DNA of 64,000 nucleotides from JAGVSZ01 sp035456405 (GCA_035456405.1 DATIDG010000034.1:26635-90634); one strand, 5' to 3'; shown: positions 15,239 through 24,418, counted from the first letter of the stretch. Notes: generated by a model from the letters alone, not told the origin. Program-made: numbers and translations.

Positions 15239-17419
15239 ATGTTCACGAACAAGCAGACGCTCAGGCTGACGACGCTTGCGGCCGCGCTGACGTGCGCCTT
15301 CGGGCCTGCTCTGGCCCAGGACGAAACCGTCACCCAGCTCACCAAGCCGAACAGCTGGTTCTCGATCGGCGCGGGGTGGTGGTCGGACGACCGCCCGCAG
15401 GAAGGTATCTACGACGGGATGAACCAGAAGGGCTGGTACGGTCTCTTCGATGCATTCATCAACAAGCGCGACGAGGCGACCGGGACGTGGTACTCGCTGG
15501 ACGCTCGGAACGTCGGCCTCGACACCCGCGACATCCGCGCCGACTGGCTGCGCCAGGGGAACATCGGCGCCTTCGTCCAGTTCAGCCAGACGCCGCGCGA
15601 CAATCCGTACACCTTCCACACCGGGTTGCGCGGCATCGGCACCACGAACCAGGTCGTAAGCGGCGCAGGCGCCAACGCGCTGCCTTTTGGCGATTATCAC
15701 TTGGGCACGCGTCGCGACCTCTGGAACGTCGGTGGGTACAAGAATCTGATTCCAGGTCTCGACCTCAAGATCAACTACAAGCACGAGGACAAGACCGGGA
15801 ACCGGCAATGGGGGCGCGGCGGCGCGCCGGAGTTCGCGGTCGAGCCCATCGACACCACGACGCAGCAGGCCGAGGTGCTGCTGAACTACATGCGCGACAA
15901 CCTGCAGCTCTCGGGCGGCTGGTACGGCTCCTGGTGGAACCAGAACACCAGCGGCCTCGTCGACACGACGCTGAACGGCGGGACCGCGGCAAACCGGTTC
16001 TTCCTGACCCTGCCCCTCGACAATCAGGCGCAGCAGTTCTTCCTGAACGGCGGCTACAACTTCACGCCCACCACGCGCGGGACGTTCAAGCTTTCCTACA
16101 CGCACGCGACCCAGAACGAGAACCTGCCAACGCAGAGTATCCCCGGCCTGTCCCTCGCCGGGACCCCGCAGAGCCTCGATGGCGAGATCAATACGACCCT
16201 GGCGCAGCTGGGAGTCACATCGAGACCCACGCCGAACTTCTCCTGGCTCGCGAACCTGCGGTACTACAACGCGGAAGAGAAGACCCCTCAGAACCGCTGG
16301 GTGCAGACTGGCGCGCTGCCCTGCGCAACCGGGTCGTCCTCGAACATCCCGCCCGGGACGACCGGGGCCACCTGCGTGGACAACACGCCGCTGGGGTTCG
16401 AGACGTGGTCCGGGAAGCTGGAGGGGACCTACCGGCTGCCGATGGGGTTCAGCCTGATCGGGGGGATCGATTACGCCGACCAGGACCGCATCGTGCCCGT
16501 GGGCATCGCGACCGTGGGCGTCGACGGCGTCGACCGGCAACGCTACGTCCCGTTCAAGTCGCAACTCGACGAGACGACCTACCGCCTGCAAGTGCGCCGC
16601 GGACTCTCGGAAACGATCAACGGGTCGCTCGCCTATCTCTACAGCCGGCGTAGCGGGTCGGGCTACACGCTGACCAACGAAAACGAATCGGACGAGATTA
16701 ACCCGATCCACATCGCGAAGCGCGATCGCAACCGGTGGCGCGTGATGCTCGACTGGACGCCGCTCGAGGCGCTGACCTTTACGCTCAACTACGAGAACGC
16801 GCAAGACAAGTACGACACCACTTCGGATCGGCCGTACGCGCTCACGAAGGGCACCGGACAGGTCTTCTCGTTGGATGCCTCGTACGCCATCAGCGACCTG
16901 TGGAAAGTGAACGCGTGGTATTCCTGGGATAACCAGAAGGCGGAGCAGTTCACGCAGCGGGCCGCAAACAGCGGGGCGGGTGCAGCCGAGAAGGACTCGG
17001 ATCTCGAGGACACCGGCAACACGCTGGGGCTCGGTCTGCGCGGCGTCGTCATGCCCAAGGTGCGCGTCGGCGCCGACGTGCTCTACGCCAAGCAGAACAG
17101 CAAGTACCCGGAGACCATCACGCTGACGGGTCCCGGTGCGGTGTTCCCGACCGCGGCCGGCGTCACCGTCGCGCCGCTGCAGGACATCGAAAACAGGTTG
17201 ACGCGATTCAAGCTGTTCGCGGCGTACGAGCTGCACAAGAATGCCGAGCTGTTTATCGATTACATCTGGGAGGAGTGGAAGACCGACGACTGGAGCTGGC
17301 AGTTCGCCAACGGCTCGACGTTCACCTACGGCACGACGACCGACGGCACCCAGGTGACGCAGGCCCCGAAGCAGACGTCGAACTTCATCGGCGTCCGGTA
17401 CATATACAGGTTCCAATAG
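15239..17419 (+). CDS. mtoB: Outer-membrane beta-barrel, MtoB/MtrB/PioB family
   Basis: Large barrel that sheathes the decaheme cytochrome in the outer membrane. 726 residues, normal for the family. Signal peptide ends at ALA-Q (26/27). The mature N-terminus carries NSWFSIGAGWWSDDRPQ and the family block DARNVGLDTRD; after that it is made of alternating amphipathic strands rich in Tyr/Trp/Gly with turn-like DN/GN segments, ending in YIYRFQ (the terminal aromatic motif of barrels, with one extra Gln). The CXXC near the N-terminus of Shewanella MtrB is absent, as in Mto/Pio-type barrels. Followed by a strong terminator. Confidence 0.92.
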   Translation: MFTNKQTLRLTTLAAALTCAFGPALAQDETVTQLTKPNSWFSIGAGWWSDDRPQEGIYDGMNQKGWYGLFDAFINKRDEATGTWYSLDARNVGLDTRDIRADWLRQGNIGAFVQFSQTPRDNPYTFHTGLRGIGTTNQVVSGAGANALPFGDYHLGTRRDLWNVGGYKNLIPGLDLKINYKHEDKTGNRQWGRGGAPEFAVEPIDTTTQQAEVLLNYMRDNLQLSGGWYGSWWNQNTSGLVDTTLNGGTAANRFFLTLPLDNQAQQFFLNGGYNFTPTTRGTFKLSYTHATQNENLPTQSIPGLSLAGTPQSLDGEINTTLAQLGVTSRPTPNFSWLANLRYYNAEEKTPQNRWVQTGALPCATGSSSNIPPGTTGATCVDNTPLGFETWSGKLEGTYRLPMGFSLIGGIDYADQDRIVPVGIATVGVDGVDRQRYVPFKSQLDETTYRLQVRRGLSETINGSLAYLYSRRSGSGYTLTNENESDEINPIHIAKRDRNRWRVMLDWTPLEALTFTLNYENAQDKYDTTSDRPYALTKGTGQVFSLDASYAISDLWKVNAWYSWDNQKAEQFTQRAANSGAGAAEKDSDLEDTGNTLGLGLRGVVMPKVRVGADVLYAKQNSKYPETITLTGPGAVFPTAAGVTVAPLQDIENRLTRFKLFAAYELHKNAELFIDYIWEEWKTDDWSWQFANGSTFTYGTTTDGTQVTQAPKQTSNFIGVRYIYRFQ

Positions 17420-17454
17420 CCGGCGCTCGCAAGCGCGTGAACGGCAGAGCGAAC

Positions 17455-17479
17455 GGGGCGGCGCGAGCCGCCCCTTTTT
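17455..17479 (+). terminator. Rho-independent terminator after mtoB
   Basis: Perfect 8-bp stem GGGGCGGC / GCCGCCCC with loop GCGA, followed by TTTTT. It lies 36 bp after the mtoB stop and ends the conduit operon. Confidence 0.9.
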
Positions 17480-17848
17480 CGTTGTTGGGCACGCTCGCGC
17501 TAGGAGTCGAGCCGCGGTACGCGTGGCGGATCCCAACGGTGTCGGCAAGCCGAACCTCCAGCGTCAGTCACCTGAACTCGGTCAACTGACGCCTGAGTAG
17601 GGACCAGCGGACCCGAGATCGACACATGCGCGGCGTGCGGAGCGCTGGGCGTGGTCCGGGTCCCCGGGGTTGAGGACTCCGGCACCGACCTCGGCAATTC
17701 GCTGCGATGCACGAAGGCTGGCGCGTCGCCGCGTCGCGATCTTCTGCGTCCCCCATTGATTCTGGTCAAGACGTGAAACGCAGAAAAGGCAGCTACTAAT
17801 CTCCACTCGCGTGAAGCGTTTCGCGGAAGTTGGGCGGGAGGTGCTGCC
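17480..17848 (+). other. Intergenic region, no gene seen
   Basis: A 369-bp stretch between the mtoB terminator and the next cytochrome gene. No open frame with coding character was seen on either strand. It presumably contains the promoter of the gene at 17849, whose ribosome binding site is GGGAGG just upstream; no clear -35/-10 pair was found. Confidence 0.5.
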
Positions 17849-18931
17849 ATGTGCACGATGAACAGTGAGCCTACTGGGGGGGCATCCTCGGCGCTCACGA
17901 TATCGAAGCGGCTGCTTGCGACGGTCATCGTTGCCGTGGTCGTGCCTATCGTTCAGCACGAAGCGCAAGCCCAGGCGAGCGCCAGGAGCGGCAAGGAAGT
18001 GGTCGATGCGGTGTGCGCGGCCTGTCACGGCACCGGCGCACAAGGCGCGCCGAAGATCGGTGACAGACAGGCGTGGGGCCCGCGCGCCTCGCAAGGCCTC
18101 AGCGCCCTAACGCAACACGCGATCCACGGCATCCGGCAGATGCCGGCGCACGGCGGGAATCCATCGGTCACCGACTTCGAGATCGCGCGCGCCGTGACGT
18201 ATATGGTCAACCAGTCGGGCGGCGCGTGGGCCGAGCCGATCGACAAGACCGTCCCATCCGCCGAGCGAAGCGGAGAACAGGTGGTGCAGGCGCAGTGTGC
18301 GCAGTGCCACCGAACGGGCGAGGGCGGCGCGCCCAAGATCGGCGATCGCGCCGCTTGGACGCCGCGACTCCGGCAAGGACTCGATGTCGCCGTTCGCTCC
18401 GCGATCCGGGGACATGGGGGGATGCCTGCACGGGGCGGCCTGGCCGATCTCACTGATGCCGAGGTCCGCAGCGCGGTGATTTATATGTTCAACCCAGTGA
18501 GCGCGGCGGCGAAGGGTCCGGCGGCGGTCCCGGCGGTCCCTGCGGCGAATCGGAGGGCGGTCGGCGGCGTGGAGGTGTATCTGGGGGTCGTCGCGGCGGA
18601 ATCGCTGCGCGCCCAGCACCCGAAGGCGGACGCAGAGGCCTTGATGCACGGGGGCATCCCGCGCGGCAGAGACTACTACCACGTGAACCTCACGCTGATC
18701 GACAGCGCGACGAAGGCCGAGATCGCGGACGCGCAAGTCGAGGTGACAGTCGAGGATCCGGTCATGGGCGGCGAAACGAAAAAGCTCGAGCTCATGGCGA
18801 TCGAGAACAGGATCAGCTACGGTCAATATTTCCGGATGCCGGGGAAGGATCCCTACTCGATTACCGTGCGGATCCAGAGGCCCGGGGCCCCGCCGGCGGT
18901 GAGCACCAAGTTCAGCTTCAAGCACGGCTGA
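17849..18931 (+). CDS. Diheme cytochrome c (c5-like tandem domains) fused to a beta-sandwich-like domain
   Basis: Exported electron carrier with an unusual third domain; 360 residues. A hydrophobic leader (about 20-38) ends near AQA. Two cytochrome c5-type domains follow: CAACH (56-60) with distal Met98 in RQMPAHGG, and CAQCH (150-154) with Met192 in GGMPARGG; each has the APKIGDR-AW block, so one arose from the other. After an Ala/Pro linker (about 217-235), residues 236-360 form a Tyr/Val/Thr-rich domain (YYHVNLTLID, AQVEVTVEDPVMGGETKKLEL, ISYGQYFRMPGKDPY) that looks like an Ig-like beta-sandwich. I cannot name its family. Met/His-rich spots (ALMHGG, VMGG, FRMPG) could bind metal. ATG at 17849; an alternative is Met4. 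Confidence 0.82.
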   Translation: MCTMNSEPTGGASSALTISKRLLATVIVAVVVPIVQHEAQAQASARSGKEVVDAVCAACHGTGAQGAPKIGDRQAWGPRASQGLSALTQHAIHGIRQMPAHGGNPSVTDFEIARAVTYMVNQSGGAWAEPIDKTVPSAERSGEQVVQAQCAQCHRTGEGGAPKIGDRAAWTPRLRQGLDVAVRSAIRGHGGMPARGGLADLTDAEVRSAVIYMFNPVSAAAKGPAAVPAVPAANRRAVGGVEVYLGVVAAESLRAQHPKADAEALMHGGIPRGRDYYHVNLTLIDSATKAEIADAQVEVTVEDPVMGGETKKLELMAIENRISYGQYFRMPGKDPYSITVRIQRPGAPPAVSTKFSFKHG

Positions 18932-18952
18932 GGGTCTGCGGCTTCGGGCGCA

Positions 18953-18972
18953 CCTCGCCCTCGGGGGCGAGG
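18953..18972 (+). terminator. Terminator-like hairpin without T-run
   Basis: CCTCGCCC-TCGG-GGGCGAGG forms an 8-bp stem with a 4-nt loop 22 bp after the preceding stop. No T-run follows, so it may be an RNA-stabilising or Rho-assisted site. The remaining gap to ccmA (to 19184) shows nothing else. Confidence 0.4.
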
Positions 18973-19184
18973 GCCGCGAACGCATATGGGCGCGCGGCCC
19001 TGGAGCGTGCGCCCGTGGCGGTGCTGTGCGCTCGCTGAGCCCGACTCTTGCCGGTACACAATCCGGCTCGGGCGACTACGCCTCCGGGCGCGGGCCCTTG
19101 TGGGCCGCCTCCGGGTCGCTTACCCTTCGCGCCTCCGTCGCCAACAAGAATCTGCGGCGCCGCGCCGGCCGCTGCCCCCTTCTC

Positions 19185-19826
19185 ATGCTCGAAGCCCTCG
19201 ATCTCGAATGCACCCGCGGCGAGCGCGTGCTGTTCAGCGGGCTCGCCGTACGCATCGAGCCGGGCACGCTGCTGCGTGTGGCGGGACCAAACGGCACCGG
19301 GAAGACGAGCCTGCTGCGCCTGCTGTGCGGGCTGCTGCAGCCGACGCACGGCGAGATTCGCTGGCGGGGCGAGGGGGTCCGCTCCCTCCGCGAGGAGTAC
19401 TGGCGCGAGCTCGCGTACGTCGGCCACCTGAACGGGGTCAAGGACGACCTGACCGCAGCCGAGAATCTGCGGGCGTCGGCCGGGATCGCCGGACTCGAGG
19501 CCGACGAAGGCGCGCTGCGCGGAGCGCTCGATGCGGTCGGGCTCGCGGGCTTCGAGGACTCGCTCACGCGTTCTCTGTCGCAGGGGCAAAAGCGCCGCAT
19601 CGCGCTCGCGCGGCTGTTCCTGAGCGGCGGCGTGCCGCTCTGGATCCTGGACGAGCCCTTCACCGCGCTCGACGCGCGCGGCGTCGCGGCGCTGGGGACG
19701 CTGCTCGCGCGCCATCTCGCGGGCGGCAACATCGTAGTCTTCACCACCCACCAGGAAGTGCCGATCGATGCGGAACGCACCGAGACGATCGAGCTCGGCC
19801 GCGGGATGGGGCAGCCGTCGTGCTGA
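19185..19826 (+). CDS. ccmA: Heme exporter ATP-binding protein CcmA
   Basis: ATPase of the CcmABCD complex that releases holo-CcmE for cytochrome c maturation. Start at 19185 gives 213 residues, the normal size. Walker A is GPNGTGKT, the ABC signature is LSQGQKRR (CcmA-typical Q for the usual GG), and Walker B is LWILDEPFTALD; the switch His is in FTTHQ. First gene of the nine-gene ccm locus; the stop overlaps ccmB. Confidence 0.95.
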   Translation: MLEALDLECTRGERVLFSGLAVRIEPGTLLRVAGPNGTGKTSLLRLLCGLLQPTHGEIRWRGEGVRSLREEYWRELAYVGHLNGVKDDLTAAENLRASAGIAGLEADEGALRGALDAVGLAGFEDSLTRSLSQGQKRRIALARLFLSGGVPLWILDEPFTALDARGVAALGTLLARHLAGGNIVVFTTHQEVPIDAERTETIELGRGMGQPSC

Positions 19827-20479
19827 AGACCCTTGCCGCGGTCGTCCGCCGCGACCTGCTGCTCGCCATCCGGCAGCGCGCGGACGTGGCGAACACGCTG
19901 CTCTTCTTCGTCGTGGTGGTGACGATGGTGCCGCTCGGCGTGGGCGCGGAGCCGAACCTGCTGCGCTCGATCGCGCCGGGCGTGGTGTGGGTCGCCGCGC
20001 TGCTCGCCGCGATCCTGTCGCTCAACCGCCTCTTCGCCGCGGACTTCGCAGACGGCACGCTGGAGCAGATGCTGATCTCCGCGGAGCCCTTGCCGCTGAT
20101 CGTGCTCGGCAAGACCGCGGCGCACTGGCTCGTCACCGGCGTGCCGGTCACCGTCATCGCGGTCGTGCTCGGGATCATGTTCGACCTCGGCGTCGAGGCC
20201 ACGGCGATCCTGATGGCCTCGCTCGCGCTCGGCACGCCGGTCCTTTCGCTGATCGGCGCGGTAGGCGCGGCCCTGACGCTCGGGCTGAGGGGGGGCGGCG
20301 TGCTAGTATCGCTGCTCGTTTTGCCCCTGTACGTGCCCGTGCTGATCCTCGGCGCGGGGGCGGTCGCGGCGGGGCTCGGCGCGGCTCCGTATCTGCTGCT
20401 CCTCGGGGCGCTCGCGCTGTTCGCCGTGGTTCTCACGCCTTGGGCCGTCTCGGCGGCATTGCGCATCTCGGTAGAGTGA
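19820..20479 (+). CDS. ccmB: Heme exporter membrane protein CcmB
   Basis: Membrane subunit of the CcmAB transporter. The GTG start lies inside the end of ccmA (7-bp overlap) and gives 219 residues, exactly typical. Six hydrophobic segments are visible. CcmB marks: RRDLLLAIRQRADVANTLLFFVVV at the start, GVVWVAALLAAILSLNRLFAADFADGTLEQMLIS in the first third, and the C-terminal LGLRGGG and PLYVPVLILGAGAV. Translationally coupled to ccmA. Confidence 0.95.
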   Translation: MLKTLAAVVRRDLLLAIRQRADVANTLLFFVVVVTMVPLGVGAEPNLLRSIAPGVVWVAALLAAILSLNRLFAADFADGTLEQMLISAEPLPLIVLGKTAAHWLVTGVPVTVIAVVLGIMFDLGVEATAILMASLALGTPVLSLIGAVGAALTLGLRGGGVLVSLLVLPLYVPVLILGAGAVAAGLGAAPYLLLLGALALFAVVLTPWAVSAALRISVE

Positions 20480-20485
20480 ACTGAC

Positions 20486-21244
20486 TTGCAGACGAAGGTG
20501 CTCGTGGTCGGCGGCGGCGTGTGGAAGTACGCCGCGCCGAACCTGTTCTACCCGCTCGCCGGGAAGCTGATCCCGTGGTTCGCTATCGCGGCGACGGCGC
20601 TGTGCGCCATCGGGCTCTACATCGGGTTCTTCGTCGCGCCGACCGACGCGCAGCAGGGCGAGTCCTACCGGATCATCTTCATCCACGTGGCGGCGGCATG
20701 GATGTCAATGTTCCTCTACCTTGTCATGGCATTCTGGGCCGGCGTCGGCCTCGCGCTCAACACCCGGCTGTCGTCGATGATGGCGACCGCGATCGCGCCG
20801 ACCGGCGCCATCATGACTTTCGTCGCGTTGTGGAGCGGCGCGCTGTGGGGCCGGCCCACCTGGGGCACCTACTGGGTGTGGGACGCGCGGCTGACCTCCG
20901 AGCTGATCCTGCTGTTCCTGTATCTCGGCTTCATTGCGCTCCAGGCCGCGATCGACGATCCGCGCCGGGCGGACAAGGCGGGAGCGGTGTTGGCACTGGT
21001 CGGGGTGGTGAACGTCCCGATCATCTATTTCTCGGTCAAATGGTGGAACACCCTTCACCAGGGCGCCTCGGTGAGCCTCACCAAGGCGCCGACCATGGCT
21101 TCGACGATGCTCACCGGGATGCTGGTCATGGCGCTCGGGCTCTGGATGTACTCGATCGCAATCACCCTGGCGCGGGTACGGGCAATCATCCTCGAGCGCG
21201 AACGCCGTTCCGACTGGATCAAGGAACTGCCGGAGCGCGCCTGA
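20486..21244 (+). CDS. ccmC: Heme-handling protein CcmC
   Basis: Membrane protein that presents heme to CcmE. Product up to 252 residues with six membrane segments. The WWD-type motif is WGTYWVWDARLTS, flanked by the two heme-ligand His residues in FIHVAAAW and WNTLHQGAS. The start is uncertain: TTG at 20486 is the first in frame after ccmB, but GTG at 20519 (giving a VWKY start like MWK of other CcmC proteins) is equally likely and would shorten the product by 11 residues. Lies 6 bp from ccmB. Confidence 0.93.
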   Translation: MQTKVLVVGGGVWKYAAPNLFYPLAGKLIPWFAIAATALCAIGLYIGFFVAPTDAQQGESYRIIFIHVAAAWMSMFLYLVMAFWAGVGLALNTRLSSMMATAIAPTGAIMTFVALWSGALWGRPTWGTYWVWDARLTSELILLFLYLGFIALQAAIDDPRRADKAGAVLALVGVVNVPIIYFSVKWWNTLHQGASVSLTKAPTMASTMLTGMLVMALGLWMYSIAITLARVRAIILERERRSDWIKELPERA

Positions 21245-21245
21245 T

Positions 21246-21440
21246 ATGGTCTGGGGCGGCTGGGATAATTTCTGGGCGATGGGCGGGTATGCGCCATTCG
21301 TATGGGGTTCGTACGGCGTGACGGTCGCCGCACTGGCCTTGGAGATCTGGCTCGTCAGGGCGCGGTGGCGCCGGGCCCTGGCGGAGGCCGCGCGGATTCG
21401 GAAGCGGGGCAGGGAAAGCGGAATGAGACCAGCGGAATGA
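21246..21440 (+). CDS. ccmD: Heme exporter accessory protein CcmD
   Basis: Small single-span protein of the CcmABCD complex. 64 residues with the classic layout: WAMGGYAPFVWGSYG near residues 10-24, one membrane helix, then a basic tail (RARWRRALAEAARIRKRGR). Starts 1 bp after the ccmC stop and overlaps the ccmE start (ATGA). Confidence 0.93.
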   Translation: MVWGGWDNFWAMGGYAPFVWGSYGVTVAALALEIWLVRARWRRALAEAARIRKRGRESGMRPAE

Positions 21441-21886
21441 AACCGAGGCACAAGCGTGCGTTGCTGATCGGAATCGGGCTCGTCATCCTGGCGGGCGCGG
21501 TGACGCTCGTGCTCACGGCGTTCCAGCAGAACCTGGTGTTCTTCTTCACGCCGTCGCAGGTGGCGGCGAACGAGGCGCCGGTCGGCAAGCCGTTCCGCAT
21601 CGGCGGCATGGTGGAGACGGGCAGCCTCAAGCGCGGCGGCGACGGGCTGACGGTGCAGTTCAAGGTGACCGACACGGCGAAATCCGTCCAGGTCAAGTAC
21701 ACCGGCATCCTCCCCGACCTCTTCAGGGAGGGGAAGGGCGTGGTCGCGCAGGGACGGCTCGGGCCCGACGGCGTGTTCCAGGCAACCGAGGTGCTCGCGA
21801 AGCACGACGAGAACTACATGCCGCCCGAGGCGGCGCACGCGCTGGAGCAGGGCGCCAAGGCGCAGAAGACGATCAGGACCAATTGA
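21437..21886 (+). CDS. ccmE: Periplasmic heme chaperone CcmE
   Basis: Membrane-anchored heme chaperone. 149 residues: signal-anchor helix (about 8-28), an OB-fold beta-barrel (FRIGGMVETGSLKR, FKVTDTAKSVQVKYTGILPDLFREG, VVAQGRLGPDGVFQATEVLAKHDENYMPPE). His123 in AKHDENY is the residue that binds heme covalently. ATG overlaps the ccmD stop. Confidence 0.96.
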   Translation: MKPRHKRALLIGIGLVILAGAVTLVLTAFQQNLVFFFTPSQVAANEAPVGKPFRIGGMVETGSLKRGGDGLTVQFKVTDTAKSVQVKYTGILPDLFREGKGVVAQGRLGPDGVFQATEVLAKHDENYMPPEAAHALEQGAKAQKTIRTN

Positions 21887-21896
21887 GGTTGCGACC

Positions 21897-23879
21897 GTGA
21901 TTCCCGAGATCGGCCAGTTCGCCCTGATCCTCGCGCTGCTGCTCGCCCTCGTGCAGGGCACGCTGCCGATCGCCGGGGCGCAACGGGGCGTCGCGAGCTG
22001 GATGGCGCTCGCCCGCCCGGCGGCGCAGGGGCAGTTCCTCTTCGTCGCGGTTGGGTTCGCGTGCCTCGCCTACTCGTTCGTTACGAACGATTTCTCGGTC
22101 GTCAACGTCGCGACGCATTCGAACTCGAAGCTGCCGGTCCATTACCGGTTCGCCGCAACCTGGGGCTCGCACGAGGGGTCGCTCCTGCTGTGGGTCCTGA
22201 TGCTCACCGTGTGGACGGTGGCCGTGACGCGGTTCAGCCGCCACCTGCCGCAGGAGATGGTGGCACGCGTGCTCGGCGTGATGGGGCTGGTCAACGTCGG
22301 GTTCCTCCTCTTCATGCTCACGACCTCGAACCCGTTCGAGCGCCTCTTCCCGGCCGCCGCCGACGGGCGCGACCTCAACCCGCTGCTGCAGGACCCGGGC
22401 ATGGTGTTCCATCCGCCGATGCTCTACATGGGCTACGTCGGCTTCTCGGTGGCGTTCGCATTCGCAATCGCGGCGCTTTTGGGCGGCCGGCTCGACTCCA
22501 CGTGGGCGCGGTGGTCGCGGCCATGGACCACCGCCGCTTGGTGCTTCCTCACCCTCGGCATCATGATCGGGAGCTGGTGGGCGTACTACGAGCTCGGCTG
22601 GGGCGGGTGGTGGTTCTGGGACCCGGTCGAGAACGCCTCGTTCATGCCGTGGCTCGTCGGGACCGCGCTGGTGCACTCGCTCGCCGTCACCGACAAGCGC
22701 GGGAGCTTCAAGGCCTGGACCGTCCTGCTCGCGATCTGCGCGTTCTCGCTGTCGCTGCTCGGCACCTTCCTCGTGCGCTCGGGCGTGCTCACCTCGGTGC
22801 ACGCGTTCGCGACCGACCCGCGGCGCGGGGTCTTCATCCTCGCGTTCCTCGCGGTCGTCATCGGCGGTTCGCTCGCGCTCTTCGCCGCTCGCGCGCCGAA
22901 GGTCGCCGCGGGCGGGAAGTTCGACCTGGTGTCGCGCGAATCGATGTTGCTGGTGAACAACGTGCTGCTCATCGTCGCCGCCGGATCTGTGCTGCTCGGG
23001 ACGCTGTACCCGCTCTTCCTCGATGCGCTGAGCGGGGGCACGACGAAGATCTCGGTCGGCCCGCCGTACTTCGAGGCGGTGTTCGTCCCGATCATGACGG
23101 CGCTCGTGTTCCTGATGGGCGTCGGTCCGCTCGCGCGCTGGAAGGAGGCGCGCCTGCCCGACCTGTGGACCCGCCTCAAGTGGGCGCTTGGCGTCAGCCT
23201 GGCGACGGCGCTGTGCCTGCCGCTCGTCGCAGGCTCGTGGAAGCCGCTCGTGAGCTTCGGGCTCCTGCTCGCGCTGTGGGTCGTCGCGTCGACGTTCGTC
23301 AACGTGAAGGAGCGCATCCGCAACCTCCGCGGCGGGCTCGCGGCGCGGCTCGCCAGCCAGCCCCGCGGCTACTGGGGCATGACGCTCGCGCACCTCGGCA
23401 TCGCGGTGTTCATCGTCGGCGTGACGCTGGTGAAGGGCTACGAGACCGAGCGCGACGTGCGCATGGCGGTCGGCGACACGGTACAGGTCGGCGGATACGT
23501 GTTCCGCTTCGACGGCGTGCGCGACGTACCCGGCCCGAACTACCATGCCTCGCGCGGCGCGGTCGACGTGAGCAGGGAGGGCAAGTCGATCGAGACGCTG
23601 CACCCGGAGAAGCGCGTCTACACCGCGCAGCAGATGCCGATGACCGAGGCGGCGATCGACTCGGGCTTCTTCGGCGACATCTACGTGTCGCTCGGCGACC
23701 CGGTGGGCGACGGCTCGTGGGCGGTGCGCGTGTACCACAAGCCGTTCGTCACCTGGATCTGGTTCGGCTGCATCTTGATGGCGCTCGGCGGGTTCATCGC
23801 GCTCACGGACCGGCGCTACCGAATTCGCGCCGCGCAGGAAGCCGGGCTCGCGAGCGGCGCCGCGACGCAGGCCGGCTGA
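21897..23879 (+). CDS. ccmF: Cytochrome c heme lyase subunit CcmF
   Basis: Main subunit of the System I heme ligation complex. 660 residues, GTG start, 10 bp after ccmE. About fourteen membrane helices. The WWD motif is WGGWWFWDPVENASFMPWL, with conserved His residues in the surrounding loops (WGSHEGSLLLW, VFHPPMLYMGY, TALVHSL, LRSGVLTSVHAF). The large periplasmic C-terminal domain carries the region RVYHKPFVTWIWFG. All features are in order, so it looks functional. Confidence 0.96.
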   Translation: MIPEIGQFALILALLLALVQGTLPIAGAQRGVASWMALARPAAQGQFLFVAVGFACLAYSFVTNDFSVVNVATHSNSKLPVHYRFAATWGSHEGSLLLWVLMLTVWTVAVTRFSRHLPQEMVARVLGVMGLVNVGFLLFMLTTSNPFERLFPAAADGRDLNPLLQDPGMVFHPPMLYMGYVGFSVAFAFAIAALLGGRLDSTWARWSRPWTTAAWCFLTLGIMIGSWWAYYELGWGGWWFWDPVENASFMPWLVGTALVHSLAVTDKRGSFKAWTVLLAICAFSLSLLGTFLVRSGVLTSVHAFATDPRRGVFILAFLAVVIGGSLALFAARAPKVAAGGKFDLVSRESMLLVNNVLLIVAAGSVLLGTLYPLFLDALSGGTTKISVGPPYFEAVFVPIMTALVFLMGVGPLARWKEARLPDLWTRLKWALGVSLATALCLPLVAGSWKPLVSFGLLLALWVVASTFVNVKERIRNLRGGLAARLASQPRGYWGMTLAHLGIAVFIVGVTLVKGYETERDVRMAVGDTVQVGGYVFRFDGVRDVPGPNYHASRGAVDVSREGKSIETLHPEKRVYTAQQMPMTEAAIDSGFFGDIYVSLGDPVGDGSWAVRVYHKPFVTWIWFGCILMALGGFIALTDRRYRIRAAQEAGLASGAATQAG

Positions 23880-23890
23880 AGGACCGCACC

Positions 23891-24418
23891 ATGAATCGCT
23901 TCACGATCCCGCTGGCCGTCTTCGTCGTCATCCTGGCGTTCCTGTTCGTCGGTCTCGGGCTCAACCCGCGCGAAGTGCCGTCGCCGCTCATCGGCAAGCC
24001 CGCGCCCGCGTTCCAGCTCGCGCAGCTGCACGCGCCAGAGCGCGTGTTCACGCAGAAGGACATGGAGGGCCAGGTCTGGCTGCTGAACGTGTGGGCGTCG
24101 TGGTGCGTCTCCTGTCGCGACGAGCATCCGCTGCTCGTGCAGCTCGCCAGGGCGAAGACGGTGCCGCTGGTCGGGCTCAATTACAAGGACAAACCCGACG
24201 AGGCGAAGGCGTGGCTCAAGCAGTTCGGCGACCCGTACCAGCTCTCGATCAGCGACCTGCAGGGCCGCGTCGGCATCGACTACGGCGTCTACGGCGTGCC
24301 CGAGACGTTCGTGATCGACAAGGCCGGGGTGATCCGCCACAAGCACATCGGCCCGATCACGCCGGACGCGCTCGAGAAGAAGATCCTCCCGCTCGTGAAG
24401 GACCTCCAGAGATCGTGA
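23891..24418 (+). CDS. ccmG: Thiol:disulfide oxidoreductase CcmG/DsbE
   Basis: Membrane-tethered thioredoxin that keeps apocytochrome cysteines reduced before heme ligation. 175 residues: N-terminal anchor (about 4-24), then a thioredoxin fold with the active site WCVSC (Cys72, Cys75) and the cis-Pro loop GVPETFVID. The usual CcmG sequence is WCPTC or WCVSC, so this is normal. Starts 11 bp after ccmF; stop overlaps ccmH. Confidence 0.95.
   Translation: MNRFTIPLAVFVVILAFLFVGLGLNPREVPSPLIGKPAPAFQLAQLHAPERVFTQKDMEGQVWLLNVWASWCVSCRDEHPLLVQLARAKTVPLVGLNYKDKPDEAKAWLKQFGDPYQLSISDLQGRVGIDYGVYGVPETFVIDKAGVIRHKHIGPITPDALEKKILPLVKDLQRS

Noticed and set aside
13936..15345. Long minus-strand open frame (469 codons) opposite the decaheme gene
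   Set aside because: It is the antisense shadow of a GC-rich gene with ten CXXCH motifs; its product has no family signature and a biased Val/Arg/Ala composition.
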